DNA from: Euprymna scolopes
Taxonomy: Eukaryota > Mollusca > Cephalopoda > Sepiida > Sepiolidae
DNA length: 29,290 nucleotides
Direction of reading: 5' to 3'
NCBI GenBank assembly: GCA_024364805.1
Contig: CM044494.1
Coordinates: forward strand, 136,699,017-136,728,306
Below are positions 1 through 10,144 of this stretch, piece after piece (the first letter of the stretch is position 1; each line of letters begins with the position of its first letter). The position numbers and the translations under genes are program-made. The notes under the pieces were generated by a model. It saw nothing but the letters and a program-made list of their open reading frames with translations. It ran no database searches and was not told the origin of the DNA.

Positions 1-850
1 AAAAATAGCATACTTTTATCATAACTTGGTGTTTCCAACCGTTATCAATTAATTTTGAAGACCATAGGCCTGTGAAATTGTTGAAATTGTTATCAGAACT
101 TTTTAGTATCTGGCTTACTTGCAAATTTATTCCAAAATTAAGGTGTGATGTCAGTTTAGCAAATGTCTAAATTAATTATTACATCTAATAGGGGAGGGAA
201 TATTTTTCATTATCATTGAAAATAGACCCGACTTTCAACAGAAACTGTGAGTGAACGGAACAAGAACTTTTTACCATTTTTGGTCCAGAGGTAATTTTTT
301 GTGTCTAGAAAAAATATATGAAGAAAGAATGCATTACCATATCAGCCACACCCTTTTTATTGGATTTTGGTGCATGTGGGTAAAAAATCCAAAAACCCTT
401 AATATCTCTATAAGGATTAACTTTTTAGCAAATCTGATGCCATTTTTGGATTCCTTGGGTCAAAATACTTACCTGTGCAAATTTTCAGAGCCACACGATC
501 TTTCAATCAGAAAATATTCAAAGAAATGACATCACAAAATTTATCCCGGGCGCCACATTATGCAGCAAAAACGAAAACAAAAAATGCTCTAAATCGGAAA
601 CCGCTTGGAATTAGATTCTCAAATTTTCAGGATTTCTTAGTTTCTATATTGTCTACCTGCACTGCAAATTACAGCCAAATCTGAGGGTATGGGTGTCAAG
701 CCCTGGATGATTTGACATGGAATGCATAAAAAAGGGTGGTGGCCTTCCGTTTATTCCGGTTTGAATATATCGGAATTATGCAGAAAAACTCGCTCCAGTA
801 ATTACGCATATGTTCAAATTTTAATTTTTGTCAAGCAATTTTTGCGCCCA
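1..850. other. AT-rich non-coding stretch, no gene recognised
   Basis: The stretch is AT-rich with short open frames (for example 251-529 and 475-684) that resemble no protein family I know. The frames overlap each other in different phases and have the low-complexity Phe/Asn/Lys content expected of chance frames in AT-rich DNA. It may be the body of the non-autonomous DNA transposon whose right end is suggested at 851-907, but no matching left terminus is visible. Confidence 0.5.
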
Positions 851-907
851 TGTCAGAGTGGCGCCCATGGCACGGGCCATGCCTGCCATACCCTAGATAC
901 GCCACTG
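851..907 (-). mobile_element. hAT-like DNA transposon terminus (remnant)
   Basis: Read on the minus strand the segment begins with CAGTGGCGTATCTAGGG and runs on with GC-rich sequence unlike its surroundings. Starts of the form CAGTGGCG followed by a TAGGG-like stretch are familiar from terminal inverted repeats of hAT-superfamily elements and their non-autonomous derivatives. The matching opposite terminus was not found upstream, so the element is either truncated or begins outside the window. The terminus stops exactly where the LINE at 908 begins. Family assignment is from memory of terminal motifs only. Confidence 0.35.
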
Positions 908-1719
908 CTGATGACACCACACTCTATAGCAGGCACGACAGGAAAACAAATGAACATATATCTAAAGTAATGGCAGAAACACTAGAGGATGACCTCCAAT
1001 CAGTAGTGGAATGGGGACAAAAATGTATGGTCACGTTCAATGCCGCCAAGACTAAACTGGTTTCATTCAATAATTACAAGAAACCTTCTCTACCACCTAT
1101 AGCGATGGCCAACGACTCTTTATCTGAGAGTACGTCTTTCAAGCTTCTTGGCCTAACGTTCACAGGAAACATGAGTTGGAACAACTACATCGAGGGCATT
1201 GCCAGGGCCGCTGCGAGGAAGGTGGGCTCTCTCTACCATGCTAGAAAACGTCTAACACCCGAAAGTATCCTGTACCTCTATAAGGCAACCATTCGCCCAT
1301 GTATGGAGTATTGCTGTCATATCTGGGCTGGTGCATCGCTCCTTGACAGGGTTCAAAAGAGAGTCGCAAATCTGATAGGCCCTAAACTGGCATCTAAGCT
1401 TCAGCCTCTGTCCCATTGTCGAAACGTTGCATCCCTCTGCCTGTTCTACAAGTATTTTAATAGTGAATGCTCTGATGAACTGCAAGCACTTGTGCCCCCA
1501 CGACGTGAACACCCTCGACAGACCCGACAAGCTGCAAAATCCCACCCCCACACTGTAGAGATCCCTAGATGTAAAAGATCTTTCTACTCCAGTAGTTTCT
1601 TCCCCAGAACTGCTAGACTTTGGAATTCCATTCCAGGTCACTTCTTCCCCAACTGTACTGACATGCAGAAGTTCAAGTGCAACGTGAACCAACATCTTGC
1701 TGGCCAAATCCCTACATAG
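908..1719 (+). pseudogene. LINE reverse transcriptase, C-terminal part
   Basis: About 270 residues of the thumb and C-terminal region of a LINE polymerase, starting inside the catalytic ADDT motif. The open frame extends upstream to 850, but residues before 908 come from the adjacent DNA-transposon end. Visible landmarks in order are a FNAAKTKLVSFN block, FKLLGLTF, a PCMEYCCHIWAGAS block, LDRVQKRVANLIGP, and near the end SFFPRTARLWNSIP followed by an FK..VNQHL tail. This order is typical of many metazoan LINE C-termini. The N-terminal endonuclease and RT motifs A and B are absent because of 5' truncation, so the copy cannot encode an active enzyme. Confidence 0.85.
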
Positions 1720-1811
1720 TACCCCAGTAGATGTTTCCCCTGATAGTAGGCCCCTACACCAAAGTGGCAATGTGCCTAATTTGGGGTGAAAATGTAATAA
1801 AAAAAATAAAT
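908..1811 (+). mobile_element. 5'-truncated non-LTR retrotransposon (LINE), family A
   Basis: A LINE copy truncated within the reverse transcriptase active-site motif: the first recognisable residues are ADDTTLYS, the second half of the usual F/YADDT motif. The coding part runs to a stop at 1719. A short 3' UTR follows, with the phrase TAGGCCCCTACACCAAAGTG, and the copy ends in an A-rich AATAAA-like tail near 1811. Inverted, diverged copies of this 3' UTR occur at 5941-6165 and 26581-26685, so it is a dispersed family. The frame is uninterrupted, so this copy is younger than most others in the window. The clade looks like the Jockey/CR1/I group but I cannot settle it. Confidence 0.85.
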
Positions 1812-2385
1812 AAAAAGAATTGGCCGTTAAAACGGCTAAAACGATACTTATTGATAGCACGGACAGTTTCGATCGCCTATGCCATGACCAGGCATGTAGG
1901 TCCCTACTGACTCATTGCAATACTCCGATACAGGACTTACATATGTCTCCAGCGATGATGCTCTATGGTTGCGTGATAAAAACCATCTCCCATTGCTCCA
2001 AAACTGATATCGCATTCATAAATGCTGGAGAAAAATCAGCCGTGATAGGGAAACAGTGATGACAAAAAGACACTTACAGAATGAAAGGGAATACAATCTA
2101 AAATGTCACCCACTTCAGAAACTGAAAATAGGGGAAACGGTGCAGGTTCAAAACAAACTTGGTCCACACCCCCGCCGATGGGCAAAGATCGGAAGGGTGT
2201 TAGAAACACTGGGTCACCGGCAGTATGACGTACACATTGATGGGAGTAACCGGGTAACTTGTTGCAATCGCAGATTCCTCCAAAGAATAAACCCCATGGT
2301 CACTTGTCATTCATTATCTGAGGAGCTACTAGGAATGTTGGATACCATAGACAACCTAACAGAACCCGAAATACCGGGACAATAA
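1812..2385 (+). mobile_element. Gypsy (Ty3/Metaviridae) integrase fossil, C-terminal part
   Basis: The segment encodes the C-terminal part of a Gypsy-type integrase: the end of the core (a THCNTPIQDLHMSPAMMLYG-like block) and the C-terminal domain with GETVQVQNKLGPHPRRW, then a QYDVHIDGSNRVT block and RRFLQRI. The family is an LTR retrotransposon of the Ty3/Gypsy group. This is a partial, broken copy with about one or two breaks. It abuts the A-rich end of the LINE at 1811, as if that LINE had inserted in or beside it. The decay suggests an old insertion. Confidence 0.8.
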
Positions 2386-2857
2386 ACAAGACCTTCACGG
2401 CAACGGGGTGCTTTCCTTGCCGACACTTTACAACCAGATGAGACAATCAGGCATTAGTAGACTGTATTCCAATTTCTGCTGTAGCTGTTCTTTTGAAATC
2501 ATAAAATTGGTCAGTCATCTCATATGATTTATAGCAATAACATACTGAAATTTCAAGAATCCACACCAATTTAAATGCCTGTACAATAAAGCTGGAAACT
2601 TATTGGAAATACATCGTAAGTGCATATATTTGCAACTATTCGTACTCGTATGTATGAGTATATGTTAATTCATACATACTGACTTCTGCTAATTATGATA
2701 TAAACCACGAGGCTAATACTAGCGCAAGGGAAATATCGTGATTTAATGTGAGATTACAAACTGTCTAATTTCTCATTCAGAAAGTACCGACATTTTACTT
2801 TCTACCTATACCCATTGTTCATGTCTTCTTTTATGACCATTCCTTATAGCTACAACA
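2386..2857 (+). repeat. Possible LTR of the Gypsy fossil
   Basis: The stretch lies just downstream of the integrase end, where a 3' LTR is expected. It contains an AATAAA polyadenylation-type signal at about 2586 and ends in TACAACA at 2851-2857, directly before a TGGCGAC motif. The left edge cannot be placed and no second LTR copy is present in the window, so the identification rests on position and the right-hand boundary only. Confidence 0.35.
2648..2679. repeat. Short inverted repeat (9-bp arms)
   Basis: GTATGTATG at 2648-2656 is repeated as its exact reverse complement CATACATAC at 2671-2679, with a 14-base loop. It lies inside the putative LTR. The low-complexity composition makes chance plausible. 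Confidence 0.5.
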
Positions 2858-2870
2858 GCTGGCGACAAGA
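2858..2870 (+). other. Primer-binding-site-like motif (GCTGGCGACAAG)
   Basis: TGGCGACAAG immediately follows the ACA end of the putative LTR. Many Gypsy elements carry a TGGCGAC-type primer binding site in this position. The assignment is from family knowledge and adjacency. Confidence 0.35.
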
Positions 2871-3640
2871 TTTAATGATGGAAAGCCAAACTTTTAAATA
2901 CTCCAGTCTTCCCACAACAACTAACAATAAGGATTCGAGAACACACGTTAAAAAGTTAAATTTAAAATACGTCAGTGTTATATAACAAATTTATTCGAAC
3001 TAACAAAAACATCAATCTTGCCACGAAGATAGTGTTTGAAAATTACTAGTAATGAATTATTTAAAATGTCGGTACCATAGAACCGGAGGAATAATCACGT
3101 TTTTAGGACCAGAAATCAACTTAGAAAGAATCACTGAACTCTACAAAATTCTGAAGGATTGGTTCTAAGAACCCCCAACTCTCATTTCGCTACACGAACT
3201 TAAAAAAAATTTCAACTGATAAAAAGTTATAAAGGAAAGAACCGTGATTTGATTATTTAAAACTAAAAAGAGGCTTCTCGATTCTTAATTTTTTCCCCTC
3301 TTGGTTTTTCTCTCAACGAGATAATTAAATGTTGTGACAAAAAAAAAATGATTTTAACTTTTTTCTGCCAAGACAAAAAAGTTCATTTTAATTGAGAGAG
3401 GTGTAATTATTTTTTTGGGTTTTTTTTACCTCAAGACCTACATTGTGTTGAGCATTAATAAAAAAAAAATGGCTGCGTGGAAAGCAGTAAATTATTTCTT
3501 TCAAAACCATTTTTATCTTAAAAGAGAATAAAACAACTGAGGACCTAAAGTCTGATTTCGCAGAAATGTGGAAACTGCAGATTACAGCAAAAAACTAATG
3601 CAGACTAATAATGCAACAACAGCAAAAATAAACGAGGAAA
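2870..3640. other. AT-rich stretch, possible retroelement leader
   Basis: No gene is seen. It contains homopolymer runs (poly-A near 3340 and 3460, poly-T near 3410-3428). It lies between the primer-binding-like motif and the gag-like fossil, so it may be the untranslated leader of that element plus later insertions. Confidence 0.4.
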
Positions 3641-4350
3641 ACATATTGGATTGGTAACAACAGCAACAGAAGATGGAACAAAGATTTCAGAATCTGTTAC
3701 TAGAATAACAAGAGAAAACACACTTATTGCTACAAAATAAAACAAAATAAAACAACGTAAAAGAAAGCAACAGAGTTCTCAAAAACGCATACTGGAACAC
3801 TGCAAACAATTTCATTTAGGCCCCACACGAAGACAAGACTTACCCCACGTATGTAAGTAGGTGTGAGGACATGTATAGCATTAATCGTGCCAATTGAGCG
3901 AACTCTAAAAAGGTCCGTTAATTGCTTTGAAAACTGAGATCCATAGAACAAAAAAAATTTGCCGATTGCATTTTCCGCGAAAAACCTGTGACTTAACTTT
4001 TTTGAAACCGTAAAACTCTTAGTCCTAAAAACGCTGGAAATGCCTGAATTTAACCAGGAAAGATAACGCCAAGCATTCAATAGTTTTAAACTCGCAGAAC
4101 TAAGTGCTGACGATTTCAAACGCCTGATATACGTACAAGCTACAGGTATTGGCAAAAGCCTCTGAAATTCGAGGCAGAATGTAAACTAAACTAGAATGCC
4201 AAGCAAACCTGACACGATTATCGCACTTTAACTCTGGCAATATCAAGCTTTTACAACATGTTACGGCATATCGATACTTTCCAGCAACCCTTTACAGGAT
4301 ATCAACCTTTTCTAGTAATAAACGCGACAAGCAAAATCACAAAGACAGTC
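3640..4350 (+). mobile_element. Possible Gypsy gag fossil
   Basis: The plus strand shows a Gln/Glu-rich start near 3675 and then pieces resembling the Gag of molluscan Gypsy elements. The clearest is FKLAELSADDFKRLIYVQA near 4086-4145, similar in pattern to the FKLSELSADQFKCLIFVQG block known in that family. Only scattered pieces are recognisable, the region is heavily broken and old, and no protease or zinc-knuckle part was found. The large open frame on the opposite strand (3730-4155) is taken as its shadow. Confidence 0.4.
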
Positions 4351-5940
4351 GTCAAACACTGTAAACCCCTGGAACTTGCAAAGAGTTAATGACAGAAGTA
4401 TTCCAGCAAACATGAGTTAATTGCAAAAAAGCACACTAGGAACTCATCACTGGACGTTCATGATTCGACCGACTCACTGATTAAAACAATCACCTGAACA
4501 ACGCGCTTTCTATGGACGGAAAACTTCCTCGCACGGCGACCATACACGTTAATCTCGCATTCGCGAACGACAGTAACTAACTTCGAGCAAACTCAGTCCA
4601 CTGTGCTGACACGAGCGCACGTGCAGCACGCTTCATAGACTCTAAAGAAATAGTCTACAACCGCGACTCATCGCACGCTAAAGTCACAACATCGTCCTGT
4701 GACCGTTCCACACAGTTGCACAAGCTTCGAACATTTTGTCTGATATCCTTTTACGTCGCAACCTTTTTTCCTCATAAAATATTTATTTTTCATTCTGTTA
4801 CTCATCGGCCACATGCACCTGTGACTCACAATGTTGTATTGCAGGGGGTTCACATTTAACGGGATATGTGTATTAAGGTGAAAGAGTCCTGGTGTTCACT
4901 GCGAGTGGTTAAACTACCTGTGTGCCTTCTGCTTGACGGCAGAAATGTCTGGCTTACAGAGTGCCAGAAGAATCCATACTATCATAGATATAGGGGTGTT
5001 AACTAACCCAGAATAATTATTTTCTTCACAAAAACAAAACTTTACGTTACTTTAAAATACAACCAAACAAATCACCATGAATACATATTTGAAGATAGAA
5101 ATAATTGAAGCGTGAAACCTTTTTCTAAAATTACCATTCGGCATTAAATAACTTGAAAAGGGTTGATATGCTAGGAAACAAACAAAAATGAAAAAACAGC
5201 AAGAATAAATGTTTGAAGAATTTAACGCATAAAACTGTTTTCAAAATTACTCAATATGGCATTAAATAACCTGCAAATGTTGATATACCATACAATAAAA
5301 CCATAAAACTAAATATTAATTTGAAGCTATCAGTGAAATGAAAGAATTTCGTTAAAAATGGCACATGGATAAATAGGAAAAATGACACAAAGGAAAAATA
5401 TAGATGAAAATGACAAAATGCGTTTATCAAAATCTTAAAAGTGAAAGAGAACTTAATCAAATGAAATTCCCCTTTTTAGATTGGAAATTTAGAAAAGAAT
5501 CGGTATTCATATCAGAATTGCGAAAAAGTTTGGAATCGTCCCATCACTAATGTATTTAAACACGTATATAAAACGCACTATATAAGTCTTTTTCTACAGA
5601 AAAATAAAATTGTTAAATGACCATGAAAGTTTAATGTTAATGTATGCACTGGTGTGGATATAAGTGTGCACACTATGACCCGGTGTTTAATGAAGTTAAA
5701 AGTTACTTTTCAAACTGGAATCCGTTTTTTTTTTTTTTTAACTCTTTTCCAGTTTATGAACTGAAATGGCATTCATTAAATTCTCGTATTTTTATGGCTG
5801 ATCGAGCAGAGTACAATCTGGAAAAAAGGAACAGTTTCAAGTAATAAAAAGTATTCCTGAAGAACATTTTAGTTTTTGGGGAAAAATAATGATTTGTGTA
5901 CATAAATGACAGAAAACAATGTGAGAAATGGTTTTTCTAA
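4350..5940. other. No recognisable gene or repeat
   Basis: The first third (4350-4700) has higher GC than the rest and could continue the Gypsy fossil, but no protein motif is recognisable. The remainder is AT-rich, with short chance frames such as 5251-5460 on the minus strand and 5644-5844 on the plus strand that resemble nothing. Confidence 0.5.
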
Positions 5941-6165
5941 TCTCTTTTTCACTTCAAACAAGGCATACTGCCACTTGAAACATAAAGGAATACGATTTGG
6001 GATCATATCTAACAGGGGATTGTGGGTAAGTAGGAAACAGGGAAGGAATTTCAAAGTTTAGTCGTCTGAGAGAAGAAACTATAAGAGTAGAAGGCTTTCC
6101 GATATCTACGAATCTCAACAATGAAGGGGTGGGATTTGGCTGCTTGCCAGGTTAGTCGGGAGTAT
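5941..6165 (-). mobile_element. LINE family A 3' end, inverted and degenerate
   Basis: Read on the minus strand this carries a decayed LINE C-terminus and 3' UTR. The plus-strand text GAATTTCAAAGTTTAGTCGT near 6042-6065 aligns with the reverse complement of the SFFPRTARLWNSIP coding block of the copy at 908-1811. The text around 5947-5980 (CAAACAAGGCATACTGCCAC) aligns with its 3' UTR. Coding capacity is lost through substitutions and small indels. Confidence 0.7.
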
Positions 6166-6276
6166 GTACATTACAGTGCCACAAATGCTATAATTATCAA
6201 TTATTAAAATATAGAGATACAACATTACAACAATGGGACAAAAGTTGGAATTTATCTTAACTACTTCACTTCGCTA

Positions 6277-7190
6277 CAGGGTGGAACGATAAAAGTGTTA
6301 TCCTAAAACACAACTCTACAGTTCTATTTCAAAACTTTTATTGAAAAAAATCAATTCAGATAACTTGATCCTATAGTAGAGCTGACATCTACTCAATGTA
6401 GCATGCCTTTTCCACATGGTGGGAGATTGGCGAATACTCGGTAGATGGTGGCAATCAGTCTGGGTTTGGTGTTGTAGGAGATCATGTTGGTGATGTTCTT
6501 GACGTATAACGAGGTAGCCCAGCGGGTCCAGGTCGGGGTCCAGTGATAGAAGAAGATAGAGGAGGGTACAAAGTTGTAGCACTTCTACTGAAGCCGCACC
6601 TGGGTTTCTATGGACTTGTGAGTCGGCACTGAGTTCTGCTGCTACACCCAGGGTCTGCCAACGGCTACCTGATGGCACCAGGGGATCACCACACTTTTCA
6701 GCACATCCAGGTACACTTTGGTGTTGAATTTCAAGCCGAGTTCGAAGATGTGAGGTGGTATGATGTAGCCCTTACTTGAAATCACACCAAAGATCATGAC
6801 TGCGGCCGCAAACTTTATTTTCATCACTCTGGGAACGTCCTTGTAATTTGTGGCAATCCAGCGATGCATTTTGAGGGTGCTGGCAATGGTTCTGTTTTTC
6901 TAACTTGGATATCATCAGTATAACGTTCGGCATAATCATGTTGATACACCAACGTTAAGCAACGTTGTGCCTCGTCAGTTCTACTATGGGTGACCATTTA
7001 AAAATTCCAGGTGCTGTATGTGCTTTCCGCGTATCTCGGCATTTTTTCAAGTCGTCCTGAACTTCATGCTACTGGACTGAAACAATGCCGATTCAGGAGG
7101 GGTGTTGTTGAGATTGCGCAACCTTTGCCTCAGAATTTACACGCGCAGATACTATTACAGGCGGTATCCATTGTCTCTTGTGACTGAATG
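6277..7190 (-). mobile_element. Tc1/mariner-superfamily DNA transposon, decayed
   Basis: A transposase relic reads on the minus strand, with N-terminal helix-turn-helix-like remains near 7190-7000 and the catalytic core below that. A putative 3' terminal repeat starts at a TA dinucleotide (6275) with CAGGGTGGAACGATAAAAG. The matching 5' terminus was not found, so the upstream end is approximate or lost. Flanking frames around 6316-6678 and 6642-6869 hold the readable core in two phases, so the copy is inactive. It has no visible relation to the LINE tails beside it. Confidence 0.75.
6330..7000 (-). pseudogene. Mariner-like transposase pseudogene
   Basis: The transposase would cut and rejoin DNA through a DDE/D active site. 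The readable core has KDVPRVMKIKFAAAVMIFG, then VISSKGYIIPPHIFELGL, KVYLDVLKSVVIPWCHQV and GRPWVWQQNSVPTHKS. Relatives usually have QQDSAP at the last block; here the catalytic Asp is Asn, near 6640. A stop follows within about 20 codons. The SPDLNPLDY-like region then continues in another frame as LDPDLDPLGYLV, where the final Asp of the family pattern is Gly. Stops also interrupt the part above 6870. The combination of lost active-site residues, frameshift and stops makes it clearly inactive. The exact DDxD subfamily cannot be fixed. Confidence 0.75.
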
Positions 7191-7206
7191 GAAACATCGA
7201 GTATAA

Positions 7207-7238
7207 CGTTCAATTTGCATGCTGGCATGCGTTGAACG
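7207..7238. repeat. Hairpin-forming inverted repeat
   Basis: CGTTCAA with GCATGC on the left is mirrored by GCATGC and TTGAACG on the right, around a two-base centre and with a small bulge. It lies just upstream of the transposase relic and could be part of a terminal structure, but no link to that element is proven. Confidence 0.5.
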
Positions 7239-7239
7239 A

Positions 7240-8160
7240 CTTTTAGAAACTGACTTCAAAACTAACAGATCTATTTTTGTTAGTTATTAGTTCTATCAAG
7301 TTAGTTCTCATCTCTTTAATGTTTTTCCTTTGCATTTTCTTATCTTAAAAATCAATTTACTTGTCCGTACGTCGAGTGTCACAAAAAAACATCATCGTCG
7401 CGAGCATTAATTAATGATAAACGAATTACCTCCCGTAATAGTCGCTCTTTATCAGTTACAAAAATCATTAAAACCATTTCCCCTTGAAAAATGTTAAAAA
7501 AATGTCTGTCTGTTTCAAATTGGCTATTTGATTTTATAATAAAAAAGGTATACTGTAAGTTTTTTTTATAGTTTTGTTTTAAAATTTTTCAAAAATGTTC
7601 AAGTGAATTGACATCTGTCCTTTATAATTATAAAAAATTATTTAAAAAACACACACAAAACGCATAATAATGTATTGTTTGCTAAGTATTCATTGAAAAA
7701 AATCTAAATTTTTAAAATCAATTCTTTTTAGCTTTAAAGGTTAAAAGAAATTTGTTAAAAATTGTTTGAAATTCGTTGTTGTTTGTTTTATTTTATTTTT
7801 TAAAAATTTATTTTTTGTTTTATTTTATGCTTTATACATTTTATTTATAATGCGTTTTAAAAATGTTCAACTACCACGGAATTTTCACGGATTCTGCTTA
7901 TAAATGATAAATACAATTATAGACACACTTAAAAATAGAGAACATCTGTTGAATGCATCCTGGCTTGGATTTTGTATCTTTGGAATGAAGCACTCAATGT
8001 AGAACAGGAACCACATTTACATTGGCGTATTTCGGGCAGGTTACGTAAACAAACGGTGCCAAAATGAATGACACTACTAGCACCTTACATTACGTGAGAT
8101 GAAGATTTGATATTCATATAATTTAGAGTCATTGAACTACCGTTCTCACCTTGAGTGTCA
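7240..8160. other. AT-rich stretch without recognisable features
   Basis: The stretch is dominated by A and T runs (particularly 7480-7860). No open frame resembles a known family and no long repeats were seen by eye. Confidence 0.5.
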
Positions 8161-8163
8161 TTT

Positions 8164-8202
8164 GCACAACGTTTCGGTCGATGTAACTTTCGACCTTCTT
8201 CA
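8164..8202 (-). ncRNA. TGAAGA-stem-GAAACG motif, hammerhead-like, possible Penelope-like tail
   Basis: On the minus strand TGAAGA is followed by a 6-bp stem (GGTCGA pairing with TCGACC) around an 8-base loop, then GAAACGTTGTG. This is the order of the conserved part of a hammerhead ribozyme (CUGANGA, stem II, GAAA). Penelope-like retroelements are known to carry hammerhead motifs, and similar TGAAGA...GAAACG strings are common in animal repeats. The base before TGAAGA is A rather than C and a closing stem I or cleavage site was not identified, so activity is doubtful. A related motif occurs at 27621-27670 on the plus strand. Confidence 0.3.
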
Positions 8203-8234
8203 TGTATATCTTGTTGAACTCGAGAATGTTCCTG

Positions 8235-8546
8235 TCAAAATCTGAATTTTGAACGGAATTTTGAACCAAGCACTTTATTTATTTCACGGAAGTAGCATAC
8301 ATTCGTTATATCTGCCATGACTGGATAGAGTCCTAAGTAATTCGTGATTGTCTTTTTGGTCGCCCAAACTGAAAATTGAACCTTAAACCGTCGAGAGAAT
8401 ATCACTTTTATAATTGATTTTTCCAAATATTCTAAGCACTGTGCCATGAGTCCTTTCTTGAATTCGACAGAAACACCTGAAGAACCGTTGTGAAAGTGAC
8501 ACTTAAGATGAGAACAGTAGTCCGATGAATCCAAATAATAAGAAGA
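8235..8546. other. Open stretch of unknown origin (- strand), no function assigned
   Basis: An uninterrupted 105-residue frame lies on the minus strand (8235-8552), with a serine- and tyrosine-containing start and a basic C-terminus ending FRSKFRF. I recognise no family. It lies between the ribozyme-like motif and a LINE scrap, so it is more likely mobile-element debris than a host exon. Confidence 0.25.
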
Positions 8547-8547
8547 G

Positions 8548-8600
8548 AACACCTTATCAAGAATCCAAATAATAACAAATATTCACCAGCTTTATTATGA
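8548..8600 (-). mobile_element. Short LINE family B scrap
   Basis: CACCTTATCAAGAATCC followed by ATTCACCAG matches the text at about 9429-9470 inside the adjacent minus-strand LINE copy. There it encodes part of the WAGEYL...RILDKVQ block. It is therefore a small extra piece of the same family beside the 3' end of the larger copy. Confidence 0.5.
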
Positions 8601-8616
8601 CGACATTACTCGATTC

Positions 8617-9500
8617 ATGCTTTTTTTTTACATGGGGGTCACCACTTATCAAGGCCCGGAAGCCACTCAGGGATAAGGGTTATTGCGTGTACAGTAATCA
8701 ATGAGATTGTATTGAAGTAATCATTAGTATTGGAGATTTGATAGAGTGTCTTACTTAAGGGGGCGGTTTGTCAGGAGTTTGTTTATGTTGGATTTGAAGA
8801 CATCCAAGTTGTAGTCAGGTGGGAAACAGGCGAACAGTAGAGAGTTCCACAATCGTGCACCTCTGAGAAAGAAGCTTTGCTCATGGCATGCACGTTTTGA
8901 TGTAGGCACAGATAAAGAGTGGGAAAAATTAATGACAGTAGTTTCGGCTAGACGGGTATTTTTCGTGAAAGATTGGCGGGGGGGGGACGAGAGATTGGAG
9001 CTCAGACGAGCACTTGCCATGGAAATAACTTTTCATTGTAGATTTGTAAGGATACCGAATTTCGAATTGCCTAAGATTGAGAAGGTGTTTAGAGCGATAG
9101 ATAAAATTGATTCACCCTAACCCTAATGAGAACCAGAATCAGAGCAACAGATCTTATATATGGACCCCAAAAAAGATTTAATAAATAAAAGACCATGAAT
9201 TTCAAAGCCAATTTCCCATCAATAGCAGAACCATACATGAGAAGAAAAGGTTCATGCTTACGATTGATGTACAATTGAAATTAAACTGTTGAGTCTGTGT
9301 TTTGTAGATGTTGCTGCATGTCGAAATTGTAGTTATAAAAAGACTGAGACTAGCAACATCACCTCTGTATGAGTTTGTCGAGAAAAAGAAAGGGTGAAGT
9401 CAATCAAATGACAGATACGTTTCTGCACCTTATCAAGAATCCTGAAGTGGGACAGATATTCCCCAGCCCAAATGTGACAAGAGTACCCCATACAGCCTAA
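8617..9500 (-). mobile_element. LINE family B copy, inverted, 5'-truncated, with internal insertion
   Basis: Read on the minus strand, the A-rich 3' end lies at 8617-8632. The 3' UTR (with GGCCTTGATAAGTGGTGACC) lies at about 8632-8750 and the polymerase C-terminus above it. The coding tail includes SFFLRGARLWNSLL, then YNLDVFKSNINKLL. Further upstream (about 9400-9500) the frame shows YMGYSCHIWAGEYL and LDKVQKRICHLI, the same blocks as in the LINE at 908-1719. Between about 9075 and 9290 the expected coding sequence is largely replaced by unrelated AT-rich sequence, so an insertion or rearrangement is inferred. Frameshifts and stops make it non-functional. Confidence 0.75.
8751..9020 (-). pseudogene. 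LINE family B polymerase C-terminus
   Basis: This 89-residue open frame is the end of a LINE polymerase: a basic Ser/Arg-rich linker, then EQSFFLRGARLWNSLLFACF and a final FKSNINKLLTNRPLK before the stop. It aligns block by block with the C-terminal 60 residues of the LINE at 908-1719. An almost identical inverted copy lies at 27096-27505. The methionine at its start is not a true initiator, because upstream homology continues in another frame. Confidence 0.7.
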
Positions 9501-10140
9501 TTAAAAACGTATATATTCAAGCAAAACTATCCTACTCTTCCTATATTTATTTTGATTGGGTGAGATAAAATTTATTTTATGTGAAAAAGTAAACCATTTT
9601 TATTTCATTACAAAAGTAAACGAGTATAAACGAACAGAAAGTAAAATAAATCATATGAGTTCAATTACCACGTGCACACATATATTGTCTTATTATCATG
9701 GTGATACCCTTAGAGCACAGGGTGGAATTGGTTCCGGTGTGATAACAAGAGGCAAGCATTGATGAACTCCATCAGGTCAGTAGTCTTCTGTCATTCACAA
9801 AAAGAATCGTTTCCCACTAAATAAATTTGCATAAGACACGTTTTTGTCTCGTTTCGGTCAGGTTCCAAGTTTAAGACGTTTTCTCTTTCTTTACTTAAGC
9901 GAATGATACCCGTGCTAATCATGCACACTACAATTTTCCCTACACTGGTAAATATCTGACGATTTGAATTTTCAGAGCATCGTTTACATGTATACCGGAC
10001 GTTGGGGTTATGCACTCAAATGTCACCTCCGTGATATTACATGCTTAGTGAGAACGTGAGCAAGAAAAGAAGAGTTCATTAAGAAGCTTTAAAGCAGACA
10101 GCAGATGTAAAGAAATAATTTAAGAATCAGTTATAAATTA
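9500..10140. other. No recognisable gene
   Basis: AT-rich with two chance-like frames (9556-9762 on plus, 9791-10015 on minus). A slightly GC-richer patch at 9700-9760 was inspected and not recognised. Confidence 0.45.
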
Positions 10141-10144
10141 AGAT

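Noticed and set aside
1252-1860. 202-codon open frame on the minus strand
   Set aside because: It is antisense to the well-supported LINE coding region and has no recognisable motif, so it is a shadow frame.
3730-4155. 141-codon minus-strand frame
   Set aside because: It overlaps the gag-like fossil on the plus strand and resembles no family; probably an antisense shadow.
9113-9128. CCCTAACCCTAA as interstitial telomere repeat
   Set aside because: Only two units, which is well within chance for this length and composition.
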